In this document: piece by piece, positions 11,397 to 19,859 of the stretch | Layout: the number at the start of each line of letters is the position of its first letter | How positions within the stretch are numbered: the first letter of the stretch is position 1 | NCBI GenBank assembly: GCA_025936825.1 | Contig: JAICSO010000004.1 | Location: 62,001-126,000 of the forward strand | Length of the DNA stretch: 64,000 nucleotides | Reading direction: 5' to 3' | Origin: Terriglobales bacterium | GTDB taxonomy: Bacteria; Acidobacteriota; Terriglobia; Terriglobales; Acidobacteriaceae | Notes under the pieces: model-generated | Told to the model about the DNA's origin: nothing | The model's database searches: none | The model's input: only the letters and a program-made list of their open reading frames with translations | Made by a program: the position numbers and the translations under genes

Positions 11397-11675
11397 TTGC
11401 TCAAAGATATGCGTGTGGCACATCGGAACAACGCCGGAAACCGACTTCGCGCCACGCGCGAGGAGCTAGGTATGAGCTTGCGTGACGTGCATCGCGCGAG
11501 CGCCTATATCGCACGGGAGTTGCACAATCGCAATTTCGCCATTCCCAGCAGCCGGCTTCACTTCTACGAAACTAGTAAGTCAACGCCGAGCATCTACCGC
11601 CTATACACTCTTGCGCGACTGTACGGCCGCAAGTTGGCGGATGTCCTCGCGTGGTATGGCGTTCCGGCTCGCTAG
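11397..11675 (+). CDS. XRE-family helix-turn-helix regulator
   Basis: Small DNA-binding protein (92 residues from the TTG at 11397, 88 from the ATG at 11409; the choice is open because neither has a strong SD). The sequence GNRLRATREELGMSLRDVHR followed by a long insert, then TPSIYRLYTLARLYG, has the shape of an XRE/Cro-type helix-turn-helix with a lengthened loop between helices 2 and 4. No ligand or oligomerisation domain follows. It is convergent with mnmG, two bases from its stop codon. The palindrome at 11330-11346 is a plausible own operator. Confidence 0.7.
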   Translation: MLKDMRVAHRNNAGNRLRATREELGMSLRDVHRASAYIARELHNRNFAIPSSRLHFYETSKSTPSIYRLYTLARLYGRKLADVLAWYGVPAR

Positions 11676-11676
11676 C

Positions 11677-14061
11677 CTAAACGTGCGCGGCGGCCTGGTC
11701 GCGGCGTTTAGCCTGGATTTCGATATAGACATTCACCAGAGAGACTGCCGCGGGAGTGACTCCGGGTATGCGCGAGGCGTGGCCGAGGGTCCGGGGGCGA
11801 ATTTTAATCAGTTTCTCTTGCATCTCGCGGGAGAGTCCACTGACTGAGCGATAGTCGAACCACTCTGGAATGTTGCGCTGCTCGGCTTTTTTCAGCCGCT
11901 CGATCGCGCGCTGCTGTTGCTGGAGATAGCCTTCGTACTTGATTTCGGTCTCGACCGATTTGAGTTCGTTGCGGAGAGCTGAGGAAAGTTTGCCGTACGT
12001 CGTATATCGTACGTCGTAGGGTGAGGCAATGTCGTTGCTGGTTCGTCGTTGGTCGTTCACAAGAGCGTCGGCCACCGCAGGTCGGGCATCGGGCGCTGGA
12101 CGGGGCGGGCTCGAGTTTGTTCGTGCCGAAGCGAGTTCATCTGCCTGGGCTTCAGTCCTTGAGAAGAAATCAGGAACAATTTCTCGCAAGATCGGCACGA
12201 GGTGCTCGATCGTTATCTCCGGGCGCTTAAGCAGTTGTGCGAGCGGCTGCCCGATAGCCGACGATAGGCCGATATTCGGTTGGGAAACAGCAGGTTCCTC
12301 GACTGCGTTTCCGTTTCGCGGTTGCGAATCGGAATGCTCGCTCGGAGTGACAGACGTCAGGTCTGAAGCTGGGCTTGCGTACGACTCACGACCTACGATG
12401 TAAGACGACTCCTGCTCTGGCCCAATGCTGAGTGCTGAATGCTGAGTGCTGATGCTCCCCAGCATCTCAGCCGTCGCTCGCGTCGTCTGTAGCACTTTCT
12501 TGAGCTTCTCCTGCCGCTGTTGCTTGGCCAAGTAGTCGGCCCAGGCCTCATCCGAAATCAAGCCTACGCGGCGACCGTGTGGAGTGAGTCGCCGATCCGC
12601 GTTGTCGATGCGCAAGTGCAGCCTGAACTCTGCACGCGAAGTGAACATCCGGTAGGGCTCGTTCGTGCCTTTCGAAATCAGATCGTCAATGAGAATTGCC
12701 GTGTATCCTTCGGTCCGGTCGAGGATCAGCGGCAGCTCGCCTTTCACTTTCAACCCAGCGTTGATCCCCGCCATCAGCCCCTGGCAGGCGGCCTCTTCGT
12801 AGCCTGACGTGCCATTGATCTGACCCGCGAGGAACAGCCCGGCAATTTTCTTCGTCTCCAGCGTGCGCTCAAGTTCAGTGGGATCGATCGCATCGTATTC
12901 GATTGCGTAGCCCGGACGCAGCATTTCCGCGCTTTCGAGACCCGGCACCGACTTCAGGATCGCAAGCTGTACCTCCACGGGCAAGGACGTGCTCATTCCA
13001 TTGACATAAATCTCATGCGTCTTCAAGCCTTCGGGCTCGAGGAACAGCTGGTGTGTGGTCTTGTCCGGGAATTTGACGATCTTGTCTTCGATGGAGGGGC
13101 AGTAGCGCGGCCCAATCGACTGAATCTGCCCGCTGTACATAGGGGATCGGTGAACGTTCTCGCGGATCACGCGGTGCGTTTCTTCGGTGGTCCATGCGAT
13201 GTAGCAAGGCACCTGCGAATCGTGATGAGCCACACGGGTAGTGCGGAAACTGAATGGCGTCGGATCCGGATCGCCTGGCTGCACTTGGAACTTTGACCAG
13301 TCAATTGTGCGACCATCCAGGCGAGGTGGTGTGCCGGTCTTCAGACGGCATCCGCGCAGGCCGAGTTTCTTCAATGCTTCTCCGAGCAACACAGCCGGCG
13401 GCTCGCCGGAGCGTCCGGCAGGATATTGCTGCTCTCCGCAGTGAATCAGGCCGTTGAGGAAGGTTCCAGTGGTGATAATTACTGCCCTGGCGCCAACAGT
13501 GCGGCCGTCGCGGAGCTTGATGCCGAGGACGCGGCGTGGAAAATCGTCGTCGGCCTTCGGTCGTCGGTCGTCGGCACGTCTGTCGTTGGCAATACCGTCG
13601 TGCGTCGCACGTCGTGCGTCGTGCGAAGTCTCTTCCTGCTGATTGCTGAGTGCTGAATGCTGAGTGCTCTCAAGAATCAGCTCCGCTACTTCCGCCTGCT
13701 TGATCTTCAGGTTGGGCTGCGATTCCAACACCTCGCGCATCTTTAAGCGATAAGCCTGCTTGTCGCACTGAGCGCGCGGCGACCAGACCGCCGGACCACG
13801 GGACGTGTTGAGTAGTCGGAACTGGATTCCGACTGCATCGGTGACTTCGCCCATGATTCCGCCGAGCGCATCCACCTCGCGAACGAGATGACCTTTCGCG
13901 ATTCCCCCCACCGCGGGATTGCAGGACATCTGTGCAATCAGGTCGACGTTCAGCGTGTAGAGCGCGGTCTTCAGACCCATGCGTGCGCAGGCAACCGCGG
14001 CCTCGCAGCCGGCATGCCCGGCTCCGACTACAACTACGTCGAATTGTTCCGTGAATTGCAC
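11677..14061 (-). CDS. mnmG: tRNA uridine-5-carboxymethylaminomethyl modification enzyme MnmG with repeat-derived insertions
   Basis: MnmG (GidA) works with MnmE to modify wobble uridine 34 of certain tRNAs using FAD. The Rossmann motif [37 protein letters not shown] and [14 protein letters not shown] are intact, as is the C-terminal segment [17 protein letters not shown]. The protein is 794 residues where about 630 is usual. The excess lies in three blocks, about residues 131-172, 537-610 and 635-690, encoded partly by 7-bp word arrays otherwise found in intergenic gaps (TGCTGAG, CGTCGTG, GTCGTTG types). They yield odd peptides such as [13 protein letters not shown]. All insertions keep the frame. 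The conserved KRPEIT segment survives between the last two blocks, so the enzyme is probably functional. Confidence 0.9.
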   Translation of the reverse strand: MQFTEQFDVVVVGAGHAGCEAAVACARMGLKTALYTLNVDLIAQMSCNPAVGGIAKGHLVREVDALGGIMGEVTDAVGIQFRLLNTSRGPAVWSPRAQCDKQAYRLKMREVLESQPNLKIKQAEVAELILESTQHSALSNQQEETSHDARRATHDGIANDRRADDRRPKADDDFPRRVLGIKLRDGRTVGARAVIITTGTFLNGLIHCGEQQYPAGRSGEPPAVLLGEALKKLGLRGCRLKTGTPPRLDGRTIDWSKFQVQPGDPDPTPFSFRTTRVAHHDSQVPCYIAWTTEETHRVIRENVHRSPMYSGQIQSIGPRYCPSIEDKIVKFPDKTTHQLFLEPEGLKTHEIYVNGMSTSLPVEVQLAILKSVPGLESAEMLRPGYAIEYDAIDPTELERTLETKKIAGLFLAGQINGTSGYEEAACQGLMAGINAGLKVKGELPLILDRTEGYTAILIDDLISKGTNEPYRMFTSRAEFRLHLRIDNADRRLTPHGRRVGLISDEAWADYLAKQQRQEKLKKVLQTTRATAEMLGSISTQHSALSIGPEQESSYIVGRESYASPASDLTSVTPSEHSDSQPRNGNAVEEPAVSQPNIGLSSAIGQPLAQLLKRPEITIEHLVPILREIVPDFFSRTEAQADELASARTNSSPPRPAPDARPAVADALVNDQRRTSNDIASPYDVRYTTYGKLSSALRNELKSVETEIKYEGYLQQQQRAIERLKKAEQRNIPEWFDYRSVSGLSREMQEKLIKIRPRTLGHASRIPGVTPAAVSLVNVYIEIQAKRRDQAAAHV
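11994..12058. repeat. heptamer arrays inside mnmG (block 3)
   Basis: Units CGTACGT, CGTATAT, CGTACGT, CGTAGGG, a spacer, then GTCGTTG, CTGGTTC, GTCGTTG, GTCGTTC. These encode the low-complexity segment at about residues 668-689 of MnmG. Confidence 0.7.
12378..12453. repeat. heptamer arrays inside mnmG (block 2)
   Basis: Units CGTACGA, CTCACGA, CCTACGA, TGTAAGA, CGACTCC, then at 12426-12453 TGCTGAG, TGCTGAA, TGCTGAG, TGCTGAT. The first set is an approximate inverted partner of the CGTACGT set at 11994. Confidence 0.7.
13546..13671. repeat. heptamer arrays inside mnmG (block 1)
   Basis: GTCGTCG-type units (13546-13580), CGTCGTG, CGTCGCA, CGTCGTG, CGTCGTG, CGAAGTC (13596-13630) and TGCTGAT, TGCTGAG, TGCTGAA, TGCTGAG, TGCTCTC (13637-13671). 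The last set uses the same word as 12426-12453. Confidence 0.7.
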
Positions 14062-14202
14062 TTAAATCGAATTTGGCCGTCGCAGTGTCTGGGCGGCACA
14101 GAACTGGAATTCAACCCTTCTCCTATTCTACAGGGCAACTTTGCGCAGACCCATTGGGTCATCCTGCTGCAAACAAGGGCCTCGCCCGTGTATATTTTTG
14201 CC

Positions 14203-14790
14203 GTGCCCCGTGAAACGACGCTCGACCCACGACAGGAGATCCTCCGCACCTCTGCTCGCCTGTTTCAGCAGCAGGGATATGACGCCACCTCCATGAACGA
14301 TGTCGCCGCCGCGCTGAGACTGAGCAAAGGCGGCCTGTATCACCATTTTCAGAGTAAGGAAGAAATTCTCTTTAACCTGATGAACCACGCCATGGACATC
14401 ACGGAAGAGAGAGTGCTCAAGCCTGCCAAGGCCGTTCCCGACCCGGTAGAACGGTTGCGTACGCTCATTCGGTTGCACATCGCGGTGGTGTTGAGCGAGC
14501 GAGACCGAGAGATCACGGTTATGCTTCACGAAAACCATCCGCTATCGCCGATGCTGCGCAAGCGCATCAACATGCGAAAGAAGGACTACATCCACTTCGT
14601 GGAAAACCTTGTGGCGGAAGTGCACCGCCTTCGCGGATCAAAAGGGACTGTTACTCCGCGCGCGGCGGCGTTTGCGCTCCTGGGCATGATCAACTGGATC
14701 TACCAGTGGTATCGGCCTGAGGGCGCGCTGCAGGAAGACGCGCTGGTTCAGCAATACACGGAAATTTTCTTTCAGGGGGCGCTGGGGTGA
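14203..14790 (+). CDS. TetR/AcrR-family transcriptional regulator
   Basis: About 195 residues. The N-terminal helix-turn-helix is canonical: RQEILRTSARLFQQQGYDAT, then MNDVAAALRLSKGGLYHHF and SKEEILFNLM. The rest is an alpha-helical ligand-binding domain with a TetR_C-like segment ending MINWIYQWYRPEGAL, common in regulators of fatty-acid or CoA-ester metabolism. I chose GTG 14203 because the longer open frame overlaps the start of mnmG and has no conserved sequence; GTG 14188 is also possible. It is divergent from mnmG and convergent with the ChaN-like gene, so its targets are not indicated by context. Confidence 0.82.
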   Translation: MPRETTLDPRQEILRTSARLFQQQGYDATSMNDVAAALRLSKGGLYHHFQSKEEILFNLMNHAMDITEERVLKPAKAVPDPVERLRTLIRLHIAVVLSERDREITVMLHENHPLSPMLRKRINMRKKDYIHFVENLVAEVHRLRGSKGTVTPRAAAFALLGMINWIYQWYRPEGALQEDALVQQYTEIFFQGALG

Positions 14791-14812
14791 TCTGATGAGA
14801 CCGTCGTTCTGA

Positions 14813-16126
14813 CTATCCTCTCAAGAACATCCTTCTCACCGTAGACCTCGGGGTTCGCCCAGCAATATAGGATTGGTAGAGTTCTTCGCCCGCATCATTT
14901 TCGCAATGGACCTGGGTAGGTTCGGGGCACAATAATCGCGATCCGAAATGCGCGAGCGTATTGGATGCGATCGACAGATTTGAATTTCCGGATGCACCCA
15001 AGCCATGGCACACGTGATACAAGAACCGCGCCGCTTCGGCGGCAACCTGCGGCATGTTGAATTCACGAATGAAGAACTGATTGGTATCCGGAACGTAGCG
15101 GCAGCCAGTCTCGATGGCTCGTGTGATGCGGGCGCACTCACCCATGAGCGTCGATGGATTTCCATCCTCCGACTCGACGCTCACTACTTCCGGCAATGAG
15201 TCCGCGAGATACTTCGGTTGCGTGCCATTGTGGGGAGAGTCCAACCGGAAGCCAAGAGCGCGCGCCAGCGAGAAGATCACGTTGTAGACAGCGGGCGCGA
15301 AGTCGGTCTGATCATCGCCGTTCCAGCGCTCAAGACAGAGCCGATAACTCTCGTATTTTTCCAGCGGGCTGGAGTTGAAGACGCAAATCGTGTCCGGGCC
15401 GATGCTCGCTGCAGCGGCATCCTCTCCCACGGCCTGCCAGTACAATGTGTCGACGTTTTGCAGGATGGTGAGGAGAGATTCGTCTGGCAGATTCTGCCTG
15501 ATCAGCTTCGGTAAGTGCTCCGGTGCCAGGTGCGATTCGCCGAATAACACGACAATCGCTGCATCGGGGTGTTCCCGACGGGCTTCACCGACCTTGGCTG
15601 CTGCATGCCGATCGCGAGACCGGATACGGCGCATATCGTCGCGGGGCATGCAATCGAGCCCGTAGATCGCTTCTGCGTGATCGCGGGCGGCTGACAGCAA
15701 GTCGTAGGACGGCTGCCACTCGTATCCCCATTCGCGGTCGAAGCGCAGGCGTTTGCGAAGTTCTTCTTCGCCGATCTCGCGGCGCCACCAAGACTCAACG
15801 ATTCCCTGGTCGCGCGACAGCACGGCTTCGAGGCACAACACTACCGAACGCTTGGCTGAGACCTTCTCAATTACGCTCGCAGCGTAGCGCGGCGAGGCTG
15901 CGAGCGCGTGGTAGTCGCCTATCAGCACGATGTTTGCCTCATTGATCTTCTGATCGACTGCTTCCGGGCTGAGCGCCTTCTCGTACTGGCGGAAGGCTTG
16001 CGTAAATTCGCGCAGGTATTTGCGTCCGCCGCAGGAATCCCGCAGCACAATTTCGCGCCGCACGGCTGCGAGCGCGTGCATTTGTGCCGCCGACCGCCGT
16101 TCCCCCGCCTTGGAGTTCCTCTTCAT
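14813..16126 (-). CDS. ChaN-like (haem-binding uptake, DUF399-type) protein
   Basis: 437 residues. The N-terminal half matches the Cofac_haem_bdg/ChaN family: NEANIVLIGDYHALAASPRY, VVLCLEAVLSRDQ, a WGYEWQPSYDLLSAARDH segment, GLDCMPRDDM and VVLFGESHLAPEHLP, with the conserved histidines in the GDYH and GESH motifs. Known ChaN proteins are iron-regulated lipoproteins, but this one has no signal peptide or lipobox, so it is probably cytoplasmic. The C-terminal 180 residues are unassigned. I start at ATG 16126 because upstream codons run into a repeat at 16176-16215. Function in this host is unknown. Confidence 0.72.
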   Translation of the reverse strand: MKRNSKAGERRSAAQMHALAAVRREIVLRDSCGGRKYLREFTQAFRQYEKALSPEAVDQKINEANIVLIGDYHALAASPRYAASVIEKVSAKRSVVLCLEAVLSRDQGIVESWWRREIGEEELRKRLRFDREWGYEWQPSYDLLSAARDHAEAIYGLDCMPRDDMRRIRSRDRHAAAKVGEARREHPDAAIVVLFGESHLAPEHLPKLIRQNLPDESLLTILQNVDTLYWQAVGEDAAAASIGPDTICVFNSSPLEKYESYRLCLERWNGDDQTDFAPAVYNVIFSLARALGFRLDSPHNGTQPKYLADSLPEVVSVESEDGNPSTLMGECARITRAIETGCRYVPDTNQFFIREFNMPQVAAEAARFLYHVCHGLGASGNSNLSIASNTLAHFGSRLLCPEPTQVHCENDAGEELYQSYIAGRTPRSTVRRMFLRG

Positions 16127-16175
16127 CTCGATTTGACTGTGGCTCGTTCGCTGCCTATGCTCGAAAGTCGGTCGC

Positions 16176-16283
16176 GTCAAGGTTTCAAAGTTTCAAGGTT
16201 CCCAATGTTTCAACCTGAGTACCTAGGGCGCCGCACACAATCTTTTTGACCTTGAAACCTTTGAAACATTGAAACTTTCAGAC
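16176..16283. repeat. inverted pair of GTTTCAAG-type octamer arrays
   Basis: Left arm 16176-16215 carries AAGGTTTC, AAAGTTTC, AAGGTTCC and AATGTTTC; right arm 16248-16283 carries TTGAAACC, TTTGAAAC, ATTGAAAC. About 30 bp separate the arms. The pair sits between the ChaN-like gene and ubiX, and the same word occurs at 50033-50107. Confidence 0.7.
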
Positions 16284-16291
16284 CTTTACGC

Positions 16292-16891
16292 ATGTCCACA
16301 GTTCCTAAAAACCTGACCATCGCTGCGACCGGCGCCAGTGGCGCAGTCTTCGTACGCCATCTGCTGCAAGCCGCGGAGCGCGACGACCGCGTCGAGACTG
16401 TCAACTTCATCACCTCCGACAGCGCCTTGCGCGTCATGGCCGAAGAACTCGAGCTTCGCGGACGCAACAATCTCGTCGAGCAGCTGCTCGGAACCGCTTC
16501 CCGCAAGATTCAGCAGCAGGCCAATGCCGATATTGGCGCCAACGTAGCCAGCGGTTCCTACCCCGCGGAAGCGATGGTGGTTCTGCCCTGCAGCGTCGGG
16601 ACATTGGCCCGTATCGCGAACGGAGTCGCTTCGCATCTCATCGAACGCGCTGCCGACGTTTGTCTTAAGGAAAAACGTCCGCTGGTGCTCTGCGTCCGCG
16701 AAACTCCGCTGAATAAAATCCATATCCGTAACATGTACCGCGCCGCCGACGCGGGCGCGACCATCTTTCCGCTGATTCCCGCTTACTACTTCCTGCCCGC
16801 CTCGCTCGACCAGATGGCGCATGAATTCGCCTGTCGGGTCCTCGCACACATCGGCCTTCCACAATCCGATGCCTACCGCTGGAAGGGCTGA
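16292..16891 (+). CDS. ubiX: flavin prenyltransferase UbiX
   Basis: 199 residues. LTIAATGASGAVFVRHLL is the phosphate/FMN-binding start of the UbiX/Pad1 flavoprotein fold. PCSVGTLARIANGVASHLIER and RPLVLCVRETPLNKIHIRNM are hallmark family segments. UbiX prenylates FMN to give the cofactor of UbiD decarboxylases used in ubiquinone biosynthesis and aromatic acid decarboxylation. No ubiD is in the window. It lies directly downstream of a hairpin-forming octamer repeat and is transcribed away from the ChaN-like gene. Confidence 0.92.
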   Translation: MSTVPKNLTIAATGASGAVFVRHLLQAAERDDRVETVNFITSDSALRVMAEELELRGRNNLVEQLLGTASRKIQQQANADIGANVASGSYPAEAMVVLPCSVGTLARIANGVASHLIERAADVCLKEKRPLVLCVRETPLNKIHIRNMYRAADAGATIFPLIPAYYFLPASLDQMAHEFACRVLAHIGLPQSDAYRWKG

Positions 16892-17051
16892 GCCGCAAAA
16901 ACGCACAAATCGGCCAGTATCTGAGGGAGAATTTCAGTCTAGGAGCACGGAAGTGCGGGCAACAGGTTCCGGTCGGACATGTACGGCTGGAGTCTGGGGA
17001 ACTGGGGCCGTCTTATCGACAATGATTTAATCGGGGCTCGCCCCGTGCCGC

Positions 17052-17516
17052 ATGGCAATGACACTTGCTTCGACAACCGGCGTAGAAACGACGAAACGGA
17101 CGCCAAAGGTGTATTCAAGTCCGCTGCTGAGCCTGGCTGTCGTCGGCGGGTTCGGACTGCTGCTGTTCCTCTTTTCCGCCGGAAAGACAGTGCTTGATCG
17201 CTTTTATCGGACGCAGGGCCGAGAGATCGTTGCCACCGTCACATGGTGTGGCTACACGTCTTCGGCAAATTCCCGAAGCGTGCGCTATACGTTCACCTTG
17301 CCGGATGGGCGCAGCTTCCGGGGAAGTCAAACGGGGTATGGTGGAATCGTGGGGGAGCCAATTCTCGTTGCTTATCTGACCTCAAATCCTTCTTTCAACC
17401 GCGTTGCGGGAGCCGAACGCCGGGGGCAGAAGTGGCTGCCGTTCCTGGCGATCGCTGGAATATTTTTCATGTTTGCCGGTGTGCATTCTTACAACGTCCT
17501 GCGACGACAACGGTGA
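17052..17516 (+). CDS. DUF3592-like membrane protein
   Basis: 154 residues with hydrophobic segments at about 25-45 and 127-146 flanking a compact extracytoplasmic or cytosolic beta-rich region (VATVTWCGYTSSANSRSVRY, TFTLPDGRSFRGSQTG, GEPILVAYLTSNPSFNRV). That arrangement, with the P-IxVxYLpxNPs-nrv element, matches DUF3592. No enzymatic function is known for the family. It stands alone between ubiX and the heme O synthase. Confidence 0.65.
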   Translation: MAMTLASTTGVETTKRTPKVYSSPLLSLAVVGGFGLLLFLFSAGKTVLDRFYRTQGREIVATVTWCGYTSSANSRSVRYTFTLPDGRSFRGSQTGYGGIVGEPILVAYLTSNPSFNRVAGAERRGQKWLPFLAIAGIFFMFAGVHSYNVLRRQR

Positions 17517-17950
17517 CAAAAAGACCGGCCCGCCGCGACTAACTTGCAACCACGACGAGCCGGCTCAAGCTCACTGCTGTCTTACCGATGAGCAAGTCCA
17601 GAATGCTACAGCTACGCGCGGCAGAAAAGCGCCGCAATATGCCAGAGCTCAATTCCCCGCGCGAGTAGCTGCTGCTTAAGTTGGATTTCATTTCGAGGCC
17701 TCATCCTGAGCGAAGCCGTAGTTTAGGCGGAGCGAAGGATCTAGCGTGGGGCATCGACGCTGCACGCAAGATCCCTCGCCCCGCTGGTGAAAGCGCGGGG
17801 TTCGGGAAGACACCCTTCCGACTGATTCAGAAGTCTCTAATTGGGCGTACCCGCGAGTAGCTGACCTGCACATGCGCGCTCTGAAGTGATATCTTTGTTG
17901 TTACAGTTTTTCGTGGACAGTTCCGGCCGAGCACAACCAGTTCAGCCTCA
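17517..17950. other. gene-free gap with dispersed repeat
   Basis: No convincing gene in 434 bp. The stretch 17695-17820 contains the phrase CATCCTGAGCGAAGCCG, then GGAGCGAAGGATCT, and a hairpin-like CCCCGC...GCGGGG pair. This looks like a dispersed non-coding repeat rather than regulatory DNA. Confidence 0.5.
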
Positions 17951-18874
17951 ATGCCATCGATAAGGGAGCGGATGAAAGAGAGCGCCATAGCTTTCGCTGA
18001 CGATCAGCGCACGTCTTTAACAGACCGTCTCTTGGAAAAAGCGCGGGACTATTACGTACTGACCAAGCCGGAAGTCAATCTACTGATCCTCATGACCACC
18101 TCGGCCGGGTATTACCTCGGGACACGAGGTTCTTTCCATTTCGCGGGACTGCTCAATACCCTGATCGGCACGCTACTGGTCGCCAGCGGCACGGCAACAT
18201 TGAATCAGTGGATGGAGCGTGTCTGGGACGGGCAGATGCGCCGCACCGCACGCCGTCCACTGCCATCAGGACGGGTGAGTTCGACCGAAGCGTTCGTGTT
18301 CGGAATGCTGCTGAGCTTGGCCGGTGGACTCTACCTGGCGCTGTTCGTGAATCGGTTGTCCTCGCTTCTGGCTGTGTCCACGCTGCTGAGTTATCTGCTG
18401 ATTTACACGCCGCTGAAACGCCGCACACCGCTGTGCACGCTGCTGGGCGCATTTCCGGGAGCCATGCCGACCCTGATCGGCTGGGCGGGGGCTTCGAACG
18501 CGGTCACGATGTCGGCAATGTTCCTTTTTGCGGTGCTGTTCCTGTGGCAGTTCCCGCACTTTCTGGCGATCGCGCTGATGTATCGCGAGGATTATGAGCG
18601 CGCAGGCTATCAAATGCTGCCGCGGTTCGACGCTGACTCGCGGTTTACGCGGGCCGAGATCCTGATTTTTACGGTCGCTTTGATTATCACAACCTTATTG
18701 CCCGGAGCAGGACTCCTGTACTCGGGTTCTATGCTGCTGGCCGGGGCATTTCTTCTCTTTTATTCTCTGCGTCTGGCGAAATCGTCTTCGCGCCTGATGG
18801 CCAGCCGCCTCTTGCATGCGTCGGTGATTTATCTCCCCGTTGTGCTCGTCGTGATGGCGTTAGCAAAGCGATAA
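17951..18874 (+). CDS. ctaB: protoheme IX farnesyltransferase (heme O synthase)
   Basis: UbiA-superfamily membrane prenyltransferase of 307 residues that converts heme B to heme O for terminal oxidases. The first Asp-rich motif is represented by NQWMERVWDGQMRRTARRPL, the strongly conserved CtaB/CyoE signature (N-x2-E/D-R-x2-D-x2-M-x-R-T-x2-R-P). KPEVNLLILMTTSAGYYLG and PHFLAIALMYREDYERAGY, the second motif region, are also typical. Several hydrophobic helices follow. No cytochrome oxidase genes are adjacent. The second ATG at 17972 is an alternative start. Confidence 0.9.
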   Translation: MPSIRERMKESAIAFADDQRTSLTDRLLEKARDYYVLTKPEVNLLILMTTSAGYYLGTRGSFHFAGLLNTLIGTLLVASGTATLNQWMERVWDGQMRRTARRPLPSGRVSSTEAFVFGMLLSLAGGLYLALFVNRLSSLLAVSTLLSYLLIYTPLKRRTPLCTLLGAFPGAMPTLIGWAGASNAVTMSAMFLFAVLFLWQFPHFLAIALMYREDYERAGYQMLPRFDADSRFTRAEILIFTVALIITTLLPGAGLLYSGSMLLAGAFLLFYSLRLAKSSSRLMASRLLHASVIYLPVVLVVMALAKR

Positions 18875-18959
18875 AAGGTTCTTCTTGCGCCGGCAGCTCC
18901 TCACACGCAACGTCTCGCCCGTACTAGCCCTCCAATGGAAATCTCAATTGAGAGGATAT

Positions 18960-19859
18960 ATGCCTACAGACGTCAAACCTCATTCAATACTGATCGATCC
19001 GCGAGAGGCGGGACCGAAGCCGCCGTACAGCAACCGTCGCCAGCCGACTCCGGGCTCCGAAGAATTAATGGACCCGCAAGCCGATCATGGTGAGCAGTCG
19101 TACAAAGGATGCAGCAAATTGCAAGGTGCTGCAGCCCTGATCACGGGCGGCGACAGCGGTATTGGCCGCGCGGTCGCGTTGGCGTTTGCCCGCGAAGGAG
19201 CTGATGTTCTGATTTCGTATCTCAACGAACACGATGACGCCGAGGAAACCGCAGAGTTGGTCCGCGAGGCCGGTCGGAAGGCAGTCACGGTTGCCGGCGA
19301 CATCGGTTCTCAAGAGCACTGCGAGAAACTGGTGAACCGCTCCATCAGGGAATTCGGAAGCTTGGACATTCTGATCTCCAATGCGGCCGTGCAAAGCGTG
19401 CACGAGGATATAGATGAGTGGAGCACGGAGGAATTCGACCGAACTTACAAGACCAATGTGTACGGGATGTTTTATCTCTGCCGGGCAGCGCTGCCGAAAA
19501 TGCCGGCGGGCGGATCAATCATCGCGACTACTTCCGTACAGGCGTTCCAACCCACAGGCCAGCTGCTTGCCTATTCCTCCACGAAGGGTGCGATCAAGAC
19601 GTTCATCGAGGGCTTATCCGAACTCGCCATCCAGCACGGCGTTCGTGTGAACGGGGTTGCTCCAGGGCCGGTTTGGACGCCGTTAATCCCATCCACCATG
19701 CCGAAAGACAAAGTAAAGGAATTTGGCAAAAACACGCTATTCGGACGCGCCGCGCAGCCGGCGGAACTCGCGCCTGCTTACGTTTTCCTGGCCTCGAACG
19801 ATGCCCGCTACATTACGGGATCAATCATCGATGTGACGGGAGGCCGCCAGATCGTCTGA
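18960..19859 (+). CDS. SDR-family oxidoreductase (YghA-like)
   Basis: 299 residues from ATG 18960, which has GAGAGG four bases upstream; the open frame extends further 5' without conserved sequence. The Rossmann motif ITGGDSGIGRAVALAFAREG, the NAAVQ element, the catalytic S...YSSTKGA set and the C-terminal GSIIDVTGGRQIV are intact. The N-terminal 45-residue extension (DPQADHGEQSYKG-type) is characteristic of the YghA/YhdF subgroup of NAD(P)-dependent classical SDRs, whose substrates are not well defined. It is convergent with recQ, the two stops being adjacent (19859/19860). Confidence 0.85.
   Translation: MPTDVKPHSILIDPREAGPKPPYSNRRQPTPGSEELMDPQADHGEQSYKGCSKLQGAAALITGGDSGIGRAVALAFAREGADVLISYLNEHDDAEETAELVREAGRKAVTVAGDIGSQEHCEKLVNRSIREFGSLDILISNAAVQSVHEDIDEWSTEEFDRTYKTNVYGMFYLCRAALPKMPAGGSIIATTSVQAFQPTGQLLAYSSTKGAIKTFIEGLSELAIQHGVRVNGVAPGPVWTPLIPSTMPKDKVKEFGKNTLFGRAAQPAELAPAYVFLASNDARYITGSIIDVTGGRQIV

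Noticed and set aside
17588-17668. 26-codon ORF starting ATGAGCAAGTCC
   Set aside because: No ribosome binding site or neighbour support.
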